Part shown: in pieces, positions 29,477 to 37,799 of the stretch
How the letters are laid out: each line of letters begins with the position of its first letter
Position numbering within the stretch: position 1 is the stretch's first letter
From: Nocardioides sp. 1609
Lineage (GTDB): Bacteria; Actinomycetota; Actinomycetes; Propionibacteriales; Nocardioidaceae
Length of the DNA stretch: 64,000 nucleotides
Assembly: GCF_004522105.1 (NCBI RefSeq)
Contig: NZ_SPUJ01000003.1
Location: forward strand, 62,001-126,000
Reading direction: 5' to 3'
Position numbers and translations under genes: made by a program
The notes under the pieces: generated by a model
The model's database searches: none
Seen by the model: the letters and a program-made list of their open reading frames with translations, nothing else
Told to the model about the DNA's origin: nothing

Positions 29477-30519
29477 GGCCAGACCGTGCCGGTCGCGGCG
29501 GCCACGTGGTCGAGGAGCGCCCGGCGCGCGGCCGGGTCGGTGCGCCGCTGCACCGGGTACGTCGTCGGGCGCGGCCGGCGGTCGTGCCAGAAGTGGTGGG
29601 TCCCGGCGGAGTCGGGACGGGTCGCGACCAGCCACACCGCGGTGTCGGCGCCGCTCCCCGCGTCGCGCAGCAGCGGGCCCATCACCTTGTCGAAGCCCGG
29701 CAGGCTGTCGGTGATCCCCGGCGTCGCGGCCCAGCCCGGGTGGCAGCTCTCGACCCGGACGACGGGGCCACCGACGGGGCCACCGGCGACGTCGGGCCGG
29801 TCGTTCCACGCGTCGGCGATCTCGACCTGCATCCGCTTGGTGCGCGCGTAGCCGCGCACACCGGAGTACTCCTGCTCGCCCTCGACGGGGCGGAACTCGA
29901 TCTCGTCCGGGGTGCTCCGCAGCCCCGCGCTGTACATCCCGCCCGACGACATCCACACGACACTGCCCGGGCTGCCCGGGTCCGCCCCGAGGAGCGGCAG
30001 CAGCCGCTCGGTCATCAGGTGCGGCCCGAGCACGTGGACGGCGAGCGCGAGCTCGTGGCCCTGGGCCGTCTCGGTGCGCTCGGTGACCATCGCGCCGGCG
30101 TTGTGCACGAGCCCGCGCAGCGCGCCCTGGTCGCCGTCGGCGGCGAGGCGAGCGGTCAGGTCGTCGCACCAGGCCCGGACGGCGTCCAGGTCACCGACGT
30201 CGCAGACCTCCTCGACCAGCTCGGCGCCCGGCAGCGTCCGGCGCACCTCGGCGACGACGGTGCTCACCTTGGCGGGGTTGCGCCCGAGCACGTGCACGGT
30301 CGCGCCGAGCCGCGCGAACGAGGTCACCATGGCCTCGCCGATCCCGGACGTCGCCCCGGTGACCACCACGCGTTGCCCGGCGAGGCAGCCCGGCTCGGGA
30401 TCGGCCGGCCACCACCGGCGCCGCAGCGCCGGGCCGATCCTGGTGTAGCCGAGCACGAGCGACCGGTCCAGGACCGTGTCGAGGGCCGAGGTGAGGCGGG
30501 ACGCGGCACGAGCGGACAC
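29473..30519 (-). CDS. short-chain dehydrogenase/reductase
   Basis: 348 residues. The cofactor motif is VVVTGATSGIGEAMV (TGxxxGxG). Catalytic residues are the Ser in SVVWMSSGGM and the Tyr/Lys pair in YARTKRMQ. The N-terminal 45 residues precede the Rossmann fold, and the overall sequence resembles DHRS12-like actinobacterial SDRs. Substrate unknown. TAGCCT lies 6 nt before the GTG start, suggesting a leaderless mRNA that begins the five-gene run. Confidence 0.88.
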   Translation of the reverse strand: MSARAASRLTSALDTVLDRSLVLGYTRIGPALRRRWWPADPEPGCLAGQRVVVTGATSGIGEAMVTSFARLGATVHVLGRNPAKVSTVVAEVRRTLPGAELVEEVCDVGDLDAVRAWCDDLTARLAADGDQGALRGLVHNAGAMVTERTETAQGHELALAVHVLGPHLMTERLLPLLGADPGSPGSVVWMSSGGMYSAGLRSTPDEIEFRPVEGEQEYSGVRGYARTKRMQVEIADAWNDRPDVAGGPVGGPVVRVESCHPGWAATPGITDSLPGFDKVMGPLLRDAGSGADTAVWLVATRPDSAGTHHFWHDRRPRPTTYPVQRRTDPAARRALLDHVAAATGTVWP

Positions 30520-30525
30520 ACCGTG

Positions 30526-30531
30526 AGGCTA
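30526..30531 (-). promoter_or_regulatory. -10 hexamer TAGCCT for SDR-led run
   Basis: TAGCCT ends 6 nt before the SDR GTG. The remaining gap to 30741 shows no gene I can support; plus-strand open frames there look like chance GC-rich openings. Confidence 0.45.
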
Positions 30532-30741
30532 CGGAGTCGGTGGCGAGGGCGTGATCCTCGGACGGGTGAGACCCCGACGAAGAAGCCGCCCCCCGCTCTC
30601 CCCCCACGGTCGAGCAGGGGACGACTGCCTCCACGGTAACCAGTCGACCCAGGGTGCACGGCCCGGGAACGCGCAACATTTACGCAAGGTTGGGGACGGA
30701 CCGGCCGCTCCAGCGCGAGTCCGCGAGGTGCGACCGGAGGT

Positions 30742-31221
30742 TCACCCCGCCCCGCACTCCCGCCACCCGGCAGGACGGCGGCAGAGACCGAGCTGCAGGT
30801 ACGTCTCGGTCTCGCCCGGCGCGTAGTACGTCGCCTCGAGGTAGCGCAGCCGTCGGCTCGGCACCGGCAGCCTCCACCGGGCCACCCCGCGAGCATCGGT
30901 GACGACGCGGGCGCTCAGCCGGCCCCCGGTCCTGCGCGTGGCCTGGAACCTCACGGTGGCACCCCGGACGGCATCCCGGGAGGCGCGGCGCACCAGCCGC
31001 ACCTGGTAGGAGCTCGCCGTGACGTCAGCCGAGGAGAAGGCGTAGACCCGCCACGTCGGCGGACCGGGCTGCTGCGCCGCAGCCGACGAGACGGGGGCGG
31101 CCGATGCCGTCGGGAGGCCCGGCAGCAGCGTGGCGGACAGCGCGACCACGGTGAGGAGGGAGAGCAGGACTCCGCGAGGTACACGTCGACGCACGGGCGG
31201 TACCTGACTGGGGAAGGACAT
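30742..31221 (-). CDS. small secreted protein, unknown function
   Basis: 159 residues with a strong signal peptide (RRRVPRGVLLSLLTVVALSA, cleavage after ASA near residue 42). The mature part is Arg-rich beta-sandwich-like sequence (VRGATVRFQA, ARVVTDARGVARWRL) reminiscent of Ig-like or Big-type carbohydrate-binding folds. It ends with two Cys (LCRR, ECG). No known family is assigned. The upstream gap 31222-31452 contains only scattered hairpin-like GC runs. Confidence 0.7.
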   Translation of the reverse strand: MSFPSQVPPVRRRVPRGVLLSLLTVVALSATLLPGLPTASAAPVSSAAAQQPGPPTWRVYAFSSADVTASSYQVRLVRRASRDAVRGATVRFQATRRTGGRLSARVVTDARGVARWRLPVPSRRLRYLEATYYAPGETETYLQLGLCRRPAGWRECGAG

Positions 31222-31452
31222 CGGTGCGCTCCTGGCTCGGCGTGCGGACGGTGACGGCTCCCCCTACCTGACCCGGACGGCCTCCGGTCAAACGTCCGCC
31301 AGCGCGGGACCGACGAGCGCGCGACCTCGGGGAGGGATCGCATCGTGACCTGCTCCCCGAACAAGCCCAGCCCGGAGGCCCAGCACGTCCAGCCGAGTCG
31401 CCGGCGCAGCTGGACCCGTGGTCTGCCGGGAGTCTGGCCGGATTCACCGGGG

Positions 31453-34053
31453 TTACGCGGTTCGGCGGGTGAGCGTGAGGTGGATGGGAGCGACGAGCCA
31501 ACCGACTGCGGCGCAGAGGAGCGGCACACCAAGGATGAGCAGTCCGAGCGCGGTCCAGGGGGTGGGCGTGCCCGGGGCGTCGAAGACCTGGAGAAGCGAG
31601 GCGCCTGCGAGCGTTCCGAGCATGGCGCCGATGCCGGTGCCGAGGGCGCCGACCAGGAGGGCGTGGGCTGCGGAGGTGGCGCGTCGTGTCCATCCGGGTG
31701 CGCCGATCGCGGAGAGGGTGGCGGCGTCGTCGCGCCCCTCGGCGGCAGCCAGCGCTACGATCATTCCCACGACCAGCGCGATCAGCAGTAGGGCCCCACC
31801 GGCGAGAGGGAGAGCCAGGCCGGAGCGATCCTGGACCCAGGATTCCTCGGTCCAGACCTCGACGCCGTGGAGCCGTAGGCGTTCGACCTCGGCTGCGTCG
31901 ATACCTCCCGTCAGCCATGCGGTCTGGGCCGGACGGACGTCGTAGCCGAGTCGTTGCGCCGCGGCGACACTGATCCAGGTGGCGTCGCTTGGGCGCCACG
32001 GCAGCTGAAGGACATGGGCTGGGACTTCGGTGCGGGCCGCGCTGCGATCGTTGCCGATGCGCAGCTCCGTGGTGTCGCCGCGGGCCGTCGACCTGCGGTT
32101 GACGACGAGTGCCTCTCCGGCCGCGAATGCCTCGCGTCCCGCGTCGTCGACACCGGCGAGCCGAAGGAAGGCGTCGTCTACGACCAGCACCTGACCACCC
32201 TGCCGGTCGGTGACCGGGCGCTCCCGGTCGCGGGCGACGTGCCAGGTCACCAAACCGTCTGCGCCGGCGACCTCGGCGCCGGTCCGTTCGAGACCCCGCA
32301 GCGCATTCTGATCGGCTGCCTGCGCGGTGCTGAGATACACCTCGGCGCTACCGGCCGGGCTGCTCGACGGCACGGGCGGTGGTGGCACCGAGGCCTGGGC
32401 GGTGAGGCCGAAACCCGTGATGACGACCCCGGTGGTGACGGCGCCGATGGCCAGGACCGCCGCCGTGGTGCGGGCGCGGTTCCGGGTAGCGTCGCGGGCT
32501 GCAAGACGCCACGGCAACCACCGCCCTCCACCGCTGCGCCCGACGATCGTGACCACCCACGGCAGCACCAGGACTGTCCCGCCCAGGGCGGTCAGCGCGC
32601 AGAGGGCGCCCAGGAGGACCGGTACCGGGGATTGCGATCCTCCGGTCGCGAAGCAACGCGAGGTCCAGAACCCACATGCCACGAGGCCAAGGACCGCGGC
32701 GCCAAGCAGTGCGAGCCCGGGGTTGCGGAAGCGGTGCCGAACGGCTCGCCTGCCCGCCGCGATGTGGCCGTCGAGCATCTGCGATGCCGTGAGACGACCG
32801 ACCCCCCACGCAGGCACCGCCGCGGCCAGGACTGCACTGGCAAAGCCGAGCACGACGACGACAACGAGGCTGCCGATCGGAACGGTGTACTGGTAGATCG
32901 GCGTGTCGACCAGGCGACCGAGAGGTTCACGGCCCAGGAAGAGGATTCCGCCGCCTGCGGCGGCACCGAGGACGGAGCCGGCCAACCCGATCCACACGCC
33001 GGTGGCAAGGACCGATCGCCGAACGTCGGCGGGTGTGCCGCCCGAGGAGACCAGCAAGCCCAGCGCTCGTGATTGCCGGCGCGCGCTGACCGCGAACGCG
33101 GCGCCCACCAGCACCAGCACCTCGGTCAGCCCGATGCCGACGACCAGTGCGCCGACGGCGGCAGCGGCCGGGTCGACGGGCGGCGGCGTTGGGGCCTGAA
33201 GCCCCCAGCTGTGGGGATGAAGCGCGGCGTCTCGCATCCAGGACGACACTCCGACCTCAGCCAACGAGCTGTGCAGAGCCCGAGCCTGTTGCGAACTCAG
33301 GTCGGGCAGGTCGACCAGGTACTGAGCCGATGGGACATCACGGTCCACACCCGTGATGTCCGGTGCAGTTGCCCTAGCCAGGTACGGCGACGACGGGGCC
33401 AGGACAAGACGGTTGAACGTCTCGTTGTCGTCGTCGACCGGCAGCAGACCCACGACGCTGACATCGCCATCAGCAAGCTCAAGGGTGGCGCCGGATCGCA
33501 GGTGCCCGTCGACCAGGAGGCCGAGCTCGTCGGCGACCGGGAGGGACACTGCAGCCTCGTCGGGCGCGGTCGGTGCGCGACCCGAGGTGACCTCGAGGCC
33601 GAGGTAGCCGTGCGTGAGGGGATCGGTGAGGTCCACGATGTCCGCCCAGATCCGGCCTCCAGTGGCCAGGAGCACCTCGGTGGACCCCACGCGCGCGACA
33701 CGCGAACCGGTGGGAAGCAGCCCGGACACATCGACGCTGGCGGGGTCGCGAGTCGCGCCGGACTGCTCGAGCGCCTTCGGAACAGAGGCCGTGGTGTATC
33801 GGCCGTCCTCGATCCGTACCCGGACCCGCGCGTACGGCGTCACCTCCAGTCGAGCTTCCGCCGCGCCGTTGAGGTAGTAGAGCTCGTTGGGCGCGTCGTA
33901 GTCGATGGTGGCGGCCATGGTCGCGGCGACTACGGCGGCAGCCACGGGCAGGGCGACCAGCACTGTGACGACGGCGGTTCGCAACTTGTGGGTGACCAGG
34001 TCGCGCCACGTCATTCGCAGGGCCGGGCGCCACCGGGCGGTCCAGGTCAGCAC
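31453..34053 (-). CDS. FtsX-like ABC transporter permease
   Basis: 866 residues. It has an N-terminal TM helix (RTAVVTVLVALPVAAAVVA), a large extracytoplasmic domain (about 40-290), a three-helix FtsX block, another central TM group, a second external domain, and a C-terminal FtsX block. This fused two-unit layout matches MacB/FtsX permeases paired with one ATPase. GTG 34053 follows the ATPase stop after one base (TGAAGTG), so the pair is coupled. Codons are more AT-ending than neighbours outside the 31.4-36 kb islet. Substrates may be antimicrobial peptides or lipoproteins; not determinable here. Confidence 0.85.
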   Translation of the reverse strand: MLTWTARWRPALRMTWRDLVTHKLRTAVVTVLVALPVAAAVVAATMAATIDYDAPNELYYLNGAAEARLEVTPYARVRVRIEDGRYTTASVPKALEQSGATRDPASVDVSGLLPTGSRVARVGSTEVLLATGGRIWADIVDLTDPLTHGYLGLEVTSGRAPTAPDEAAVSLPVADELGLLVDGHLRSGATLELADGDVSVVGLLPVDDDNETFNRLVLAPSSPYLARATAPDITGVDRDVPSAQYLVDLPDLSSQQARALHSSLAEVGVSSWMRDAALHPHSWGLQAPTPPPVDPAAAAVGALVVGIGLTEVLVLVGAAFAVSARRQSRALGLLVSSGGTPADVRRSVLATGVWIGLAGSVLGAAAGGGILFLGREPLGRLVDTPIYQYTVPIGSLVVVVVLGFASAVLAAAVPAWGVGRLTASQMLDGHIAAGRRAVRHRFRNPGLALLGAAVLGLVACGFWTSRCFATGGSQSPVPVLLGALCALTALGGTVLVLPWVVTIVGRSGGGRWLPWRLAARDATRNRARTTAAVLAIGAVTTGVVITGFGLTAQASVPPPPVPSSSPAGSAEVYLSTAQAADQNALRGLERTGAEVAGADGLVTWHVARDRERPVTDRQGGQVLVVDDAFLRLAGVDDAGREAFAAGEALVVNRRSTARGDTTELRIGNDRSAARTEVPAHVLQLPWRPSDATWISVAAAQRLGYDVRPAQTAWLTGGIDAAEVERLRLHGVEVWTEESWVQDRSGLALPLAGGALLLIALVVGMIVALAAAEGRDDAATLSAIGAPGWTRRATSAAHALLVGALGTGIGAMLGTLAGASLLQVFDAPGTPTPWTALGLLILGVPLLCAAVGWLVAPIHLTLTRRTA

Positions 34054-34054
34054 T

Positions 34055-34771
34055 TCAGGACCCCGCCAGCAGCGACTCGGGCTCGCTCGGACGCCCGGTG
34101 TCGTCGAGGACAGCGCCGTCGCGCAAGAAGACCACCCGGTCCGCCCAGGCGGCGTGGCCGGCATCGTGGGTCACCATCAGCGCGGCAACCCCGCGGGCAC
34201 ACCGTTCGCGCAGCAACCGCATCACCTGCTCACCGGTCTCGGAGTCGAGAGCGCCAGTCGGTTCATCAGCCAGGATCAACGACCGCTCGCCGACGACCGC
34301 CCGTGCGATCGCCACCCGCTGCTGCTGGCCGCCCGACATGTCCTGGGGCAGCCGGTCGGCCAGATCGGCCAGGTCGACCTCGGCCAGCGCCTGCACGGCC
34401 TGCCCACGCGCGGTTCGGGCGCGGACCCCGTCCAGCTCGAGGGGCAGGGCGACGTTCTCAGCCGCCGTCAATGACGGGATCAGGTTGAAGTCCTGGAAGA
34501 CGTAGCCGACACGGCGGCGACGCAGCTTCGCGAGCTCCTTCGGCGACAGCTCGCCCAGCTCGGCTCCGTCGACGAGAACCTGCCCTGCCGTGGCACGGTC
34601 GAGCCCACCGGCCAGGTTGAGCAGGGTCGACTTGCCGGACCCGCTCGGCCCCATCACCGCCACCAGCTCGCCGACGCCGACGTGGACCGTCAACCCCCGC
34701 ACGGCGTGGACCGCGGCGTTGCCGCGGCCGTGGATGCGGTCCACTTCGACCAAGGAGAGGGCCGTACTCAT
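34055..34771 (-). CDS. ABC transporter ATPase (MacB/LolD-like)
   Basis: 238 residues with Walker A GPSGSGKST, signature MSGGQQQRVAIARA, Walker B LILADEPTGALDS and the H-loop MVTHDAGHAAW. It energises the FtsX-like permease encoded next. Its start ATG overlaps the PadR stop by 4 nt (ATGA), so all three genes form one operon. Confidence 0.93.
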   Translation of the reverse strand: MSTALSLVEVDRIHGRGNAAVHAVRGLTVHVGVGELVAVMGPSGSGKSTLLNLAGGLDRATAGQVLVDGAELGELSPKELAKLRRRRVGYVFQDFNLIPSLTAAENVALPLELDGVRARTARGQAVQALAEVDLADLADRLPQDMSGGQQQRVAIARAVVGERSLILADEPTGALDSETGEQVMRLLRERCARGVAALMVTHDAGHAAWADRVVFLRDGAVLDDTGRPSEPESLLAGS

Positions 34772-35385
34772 CGGAGGGCCTCCTGCGGGTCGGCAGAGGG
34801 CTGGTCAGGAACCTGATCTGACCCCGGGGCCGGGGCCGGCGCGGACGTCGCCGCGGCAGGGCGAGCGCGGGTGAGTGTGCCTTCGCAGTGCTCGAGCCAA
34901 CGCAGCTCGGCCTCGGCCATGAAGCGGAGGTTGTCCAGCACCAGGATCCAAGCCAGGTCGGTGTCCCCGGACACCGTGGGACCGGGGTCGCGCTTGAGGC
35001 GGGTGAGCTCCTGGAGCCGCTGCATCGTTGCGACCCGCTGGACTTGGACGACTGCGCGGACATCGACGCCCGCGGCGGTGGCGGCCAGGGCGAGCTTGAT
35101 GGCCAGCTCGTCGCGCGGGCGGTCGCCAAGGGTCACCGGCCTCGAGAACCAACCAGCCAGCGTCTCGCGGCCTGAGGCTGTGAGCTCGTACCGCAGCCGC
35201 CCCTCCCCATCAGGCGCATGCCCGGCGACTTGGCCGTCGCGCTCGAGCCGCGCCAGGGTCGTGTAGACCTGCCCCACGTTCAGGGGCCAGGTCGAGCCGG
35301 TGGCCCGTTCAAACTCGACGCGCAGCTGGTAGCCGTAGCGGGGGCCGTCCTGCAGGAGGGCCAACAATCCGTGAGCGATACTCAT
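34768..35385 (-). CDS. PadR-family transcriptional regulator
   Basis: 205 residues. The winged HTH is LLALLQDGPRYGYQL followed by VGQVYTTLARLERDG and RYELTASG, the classic PadR pattern. A C-terminal helical domain and Pro/Ala-rich tail follow. In such cassettes PadR represses its own transporter operon until a ligand appears. Codons include AGT, TTG, TTT and GAA, unlike most of the window. The operator palindrome begins 2 nt upstream of ATG 35385. Confidence 0.9.
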   Translation of the reverse strand: MSIAHGLLALLQDGPRYGYQLRVEFERATGSTWPLNVGQVYTTLARLERDGQVAGHAPDGEGRLRYELTASGRETLAGWFSRPVTLGDRPRDELAIKLALAATAAGVDVRAVVQVQRVATMQRLQELTRLKRDPGPTVSGDTDLAWILVLDNLRFMAEAELRWLEHCEGTLTRARPAAATSAPAPAPGSDQVPDQPSADPQEALR

Positions 35386-35387
35386 AG

Positions 35388-35411
35388 ATACGGAGTATGC
35401 ATACCGGGTAT
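35388..35411 (-). promoter_or_regulatory. PadR-type operator, 24-bp dyad
   Basis: A dyad centred on GTATGCATAC (35395-35404) with outer ATAC (35388) and GTAT (35408). PadR operators typically contain ATGCAT cores. The site lies 2 nt from the PadR start codon, so it must overlap the -10 region of a leaderless or very short-leader transcript; TACTCC, 6 nt before the ATG, is a weak candidate -10. Repressor binding would directly block initiation. Confidence 0.6.
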
Positions 35412-35458
35412 GCCCATCGCAACCGACACACCGCCCGCGCTCATACCGTCTTCCATCG

Positions 35459-35911
35459 GTGAGGACTGTCAGAGCCTCGGCTGCAGCGTTCGTTGGTCTC
35501 GTGCTCGCCGGGTACGGGCAACAGACTGCGATTGCAGACAGTGAGGACACCTCGGGTGCCGCGTGGGTCGAATCCGACCGGACGCGGGCCCCAACCGAGA
35601 CAGCCGGACTCGTGACAGCCGACTGCCCTTCTCGTCGGAGCTCTGGGGGCACCATCGACGTCATGCCGCCGACCACTCGGTCCGAGGCGACAGCGTGGGC
35701 GCGGAGCCCGTACGAGGCGGCCCGTGACACCCAGACCGCGCCAGCGTTCGAGGAAACCCTGGGACGTGGCGAGCTGGTGGAGCAGGAAGCCTCGGGCAGG
35801 AAGGTCGTCTACGCCGTGATGGCGGGCGACAGGGAGGTCGGCCGACTCACCGTCCGCCCGGTGGGGTTCGGGGCGTTCGCGACCGAACAGGTGGAGGCGT
35901 GCAGCCCCTAG
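35459..35911 (+). CDS. small exported protein, unknown function
   Basis: 150 residues from a GTG start, with a signal peptide (RASAAAFVGLVLAGYGQQTA). The mature part is charged and ends with strand-like text KVVYAVMAGDREVGRLTV, reminiscent of small lipocalin-like or PASTA-free secreted domains, but I cannot name a family. It diverges from the PadR operon and shares its control gap. Codon use (ACT, AGA, GTT, CAA) matches the low-GC3 islet. Function unknown. Confidence 0.55.
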   Translation: MRTVRASAAAFVGLVLAGYGQQTAIADSEDTSGAAWVESDRTRAPTETAGLVTADCPSRRSSGGTIDVMPPTTRSEATAWARSPYEAARDTQTAPAFEETLGRGELVEQEASGRKVVYAVMAGDREVGRLTVRPVGFGAFATEQVEACSP

Positions 35912-35951
35912 GCGGAGCACTCCCGCGCCGCCCGGCCATGCCGCGCACCGG

Positions 35952-36050
35952 CCCGACACCGATGGCTTCAGCGACTTCTTGCTGCGTGACCCAAGCCTCC
36001 TGGCGGGCCCTGCGCACGTTTGCACCTAGCAGCTCGAGGTCTGCCTGCAG
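35952..36050 (-). pseudogene. possible XRE-type HTH remnant
   Basis: On the minus strand a short stretch reads DLELLGANVRRARQE then AWVTQQEVAEAIGVG, the first helices of an XRE/Cro-type HTH. The similarity stops abruptly where the recognition helix should follow, and no start codon or continuing frame is convincing. It probably is a decayed regulator fragment near tRNA-Leu. The call rests on about 33 residues and is weak. Confidence 0.35.
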
Positions 36051-36183
36051 GCCGGGGTCCCGCGACTCCTCGACGACCCGGGACGCGTCCGGACTGGCAC
36101 ATCCGTGGGGCCGGCACAGTCGTTCGAGACGCGGCGGGAGGAAGTGGCGGTACAACTCACGCCTTCTCCGCCGAGCCGGGAAC

Positions 36184-36225
36184 GAAGAAGGCCCCTGACC
36201 GTCGTCCCTGGTCAGGGGCTTCTTC
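36184..36225. terminator. strong hairpin terminator beside tRNA-Leu
   Basis: Arms gaagaaggcccctgacc (36184-36200) and ggtcaggggcttcttc (36210-36225) pair over 16 bp with one bulge and a 9-nt loop. It lies 42 nt beyond the 3' end of the minus-strand tRNA-Leu and probably ends its transcript. Confidence 0.75.
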
Positions 36226-36266
36226 ACATTCCTGGACCGACTCGGTGGAACCACCTGAACCGGTCC

Positions 36267-36352
36267 TGGTGCGCGAGGGGGGATTTGAACCCCCACGCCC
36301 TTTCGGACACTGGCACCTGAAGCCAGCGCGTCTGCCGTTCCGCCACTCGCGC
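36267..36352 (-). tRNA. tRNA-Leu (CAG)
   Basis: 86 nt including an encoded CCA. Acceptor arms GCGCGAG and CTCGCGC pair perfectly, the anticodon loop CTTCAGG gives CAG, a long variable arm (GTGTCCGAAAGGGCGT region) marks a class II tRNA, and GGTTCAAATCC is the T loop. Neighbouring fhaA is the usual actinobacterial context. Confidence 0.95.
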
Positions 36353-36586
36353 AAGTAGCCGGGCAAGACTAGCCCAGGGCCTCGGGCTCCGGCCAATCCG
36401 CCCCCGCGCGGCCGGGATGCACCGGGCGGACGCGGTGCGTGGTGCGCCGCTCCCGCGCCGGGTCTCGCTACGATCGACCGAGCCTCCGGTCCACGGACCG
36501 GCGGTCGTCATGCCGTGCCGGACCTAGGAGCCGGGCACGGGAGGACCCACGACCGACGGACGACGAGCGACACGAGGAGGTGCGGG

Positions 36587-37336
36587 ATGGGCGGGTTGCA
36601 GCGCTTCGAGCGGAAGCTGGAGTCGGTGATCTCCGGGGCCTTCGCGCGCACCTTCCGCAGCGCCGTGCAGCCGGTCGAGATCGCCGCCGCGCTCGAGCGC
36701 GAGCTCGACCAGAACGCGCAGATCCTCTCGCGCGACCGGCGGCTGGTGCCCAACGACTTCCACGTCGAGCTGTCCGGCACCGACCTGTCCCGGCTGGCGC
36801 CGTACGACTCCACGCTCGCGCGCGAGCTGTCCGACCAGCTGCAGAAGCACGCCGACGGCCAGGGCTACGTGTTCCCCGGCCCGATCCGGATCGACTTCGA
36901 GACCGCCGAGGACCTCACGACCGGGCGGTTCCGCATCCGCAGCGAGGCCCAGGCCAAGGTGGTCGGCACCGCCACGCACACCCAGGTGCGCCAGGCGCTC
37001 GCCGTCCTCGAGGTCAACGGCACCCGGCACCCCCTGCACCCGCCCGGCCTGGTGGTCGGGCGCGGCACCGACGCCGACCTGAGGATCAACGACCCCGGCA
37101 TCAGCCGCCGCCACCTCGAGTTCATGATCACCGCCGGCCGCGGCGGCGACGAGCTCCCGCTGATCGAGGTCCACGACCTCGGGTCCACCAACGGCATCAG
37201 CGTCGACGGCCGCAAGGTGCCCCGAGCCACCCTGCACGAGGGTTCGCAGGTGAAGGTCGGGACCACGACCATGACGGTGCGCATCGTGACCGAGACCCAC
37301 GACTCACCCAGTGAGCCAGGAGCTGCCGATGTCTGA
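36587..37336 (+). CDS. fhaA: FhaA, DUF3662/FHA-domain protein
   Basis: 249 residues. The N-terminal DUF3662 domain (RFERKLESVISGAFARTF to about residue 120) is followed by a short linker and a C-terminal FHA domain (VVGRGTDADLRINDPGISRRHLEF, then VHDLGSTNGISVDG). FHA binds phosphothreonine; in mycobacteria FhaA binds the pseudokinase MviN and regulates peptidoglycan synthesis. It begins the signalling operon, with AGGAGG 6 nt before ATG 36587. The next gene overlaps its end by 8 nt. Confidence 0.95.
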   Translation: MGGLQRFERKLESVISGAFARTFRSAVQPVEIAAALERELDQNAQILSRDRRLVPNDFHVELSGTDLSRLAPYDSTLARELSDQLQKHADGQGYVFPGPIRIDFETAEDLTTGRFRIRSEAQAKVVGTATHTQVRQALAVLEVNGTRHPLHPPGLVVGRGTDADLRINDPGISRRHLEFMITAGRGGDELPLIEVHDLGSTNGISVDGRKVPRATLHEGSQVKVGTTTMTVRIVTETHDSPSEPGAADV

Positions 37337-37799
37337 GCTGACGTTCTTCCTCATCCGGATCGCCTACCTGGCGATCCTCTGGATCTTCGTCCTCGCCGCC
37401 ATCTCCGTCATCCGCTCCGACATGTTCGGCGCCCGCGTCCCCGAGGCCGTGCGCACCGCACCCGGCCCGGCGCCGGCCAAGCAGAAGAAGCCGCCGAAGC
37501 GGCGCGGCTCCCCCACGCACGTCGCGGTCACCCAGGGCAGCAACACCGGCGCCACCGCCGGCCTCGACCGCGCGCCGATCCTCATCGGCCGCGGCACCGA
37601 CGCCGCCATCCGCCTCGACGACGACTACGTCTCCACCCGGCACGCGCGAATCGCCGCCAGCGGCGACCAGTGGTTCGTCGAGGACCTCGGCTCCACCAAC
37701 GGCACCTACATCGGCAGCGTCCGGATCACCCAGCCGACCACGATCACCCTCGGCACCCAGGTGCGGATCGGCAAGACCATCCTGGAGCTGAGGAAGTGA
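37329..37799 (+). CDS. fhaB: FhaB (FipA), membrane-anchored FHA protein
   Basis: 156 residues. An N-terminal transmembrane helix (FFLIRIAYLAILWIFVLAAI) anchors a cytoplasmic Lys-rich linker and an FHA domain (ILIGRGTDAAIRLDDDYVSTRHARI, FVEDLGSTNGTYIGS). In mycobacteria FipA is phosphorylated by PknA and links FtsZ and FtsQ at the septum. It overlaps fhaA by 8 nt and pstP by 4 nt. Confidence 0.94.
   Translation: MSELTFFLIRIAYLAILWIFVLAAISVIRSDMFGARVPEAVRTAPGPAPAKQKKPPKRRGSPTHVAVTQGSNTGATAGLDRAPILIGRGTDAAIRLDDDYVSTRHARIAASGDQWFVEDLGSTNGTYIGSVRITQPTTITLGTQVRIGKTILELRK

Noticed and set aside
30551..30826. Plus-strand open frame near the small secreted protein
   Set aside because: It overlaps the secreted protein's antisense strand and has irregular codon use, no ribosome site, and Arg/Pro-rich shadow sequence.
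31222..31460. attL-like repeat of the tRNA-Leu 3' end at the far end of the islet
   Set aside because: I looked for the acceptor-end sequence in this region and found no convincing copy.
35847..36296. Minus-strand open frame of 150 codons spanning the XRE-like text and part of tRNA-Leu
   Set aside because: It overlaps the tRNA and terminator and has no consistent codon bias. Only the short HTH-like stretch is kept, as a weak remnant.
36469..36474. TACGAT as the fhaA promoter
   Set aside because: No acceptable -35 is spaced correctly, and the gene has a good ribosome site at a normal distance, so the evidence is too weak.
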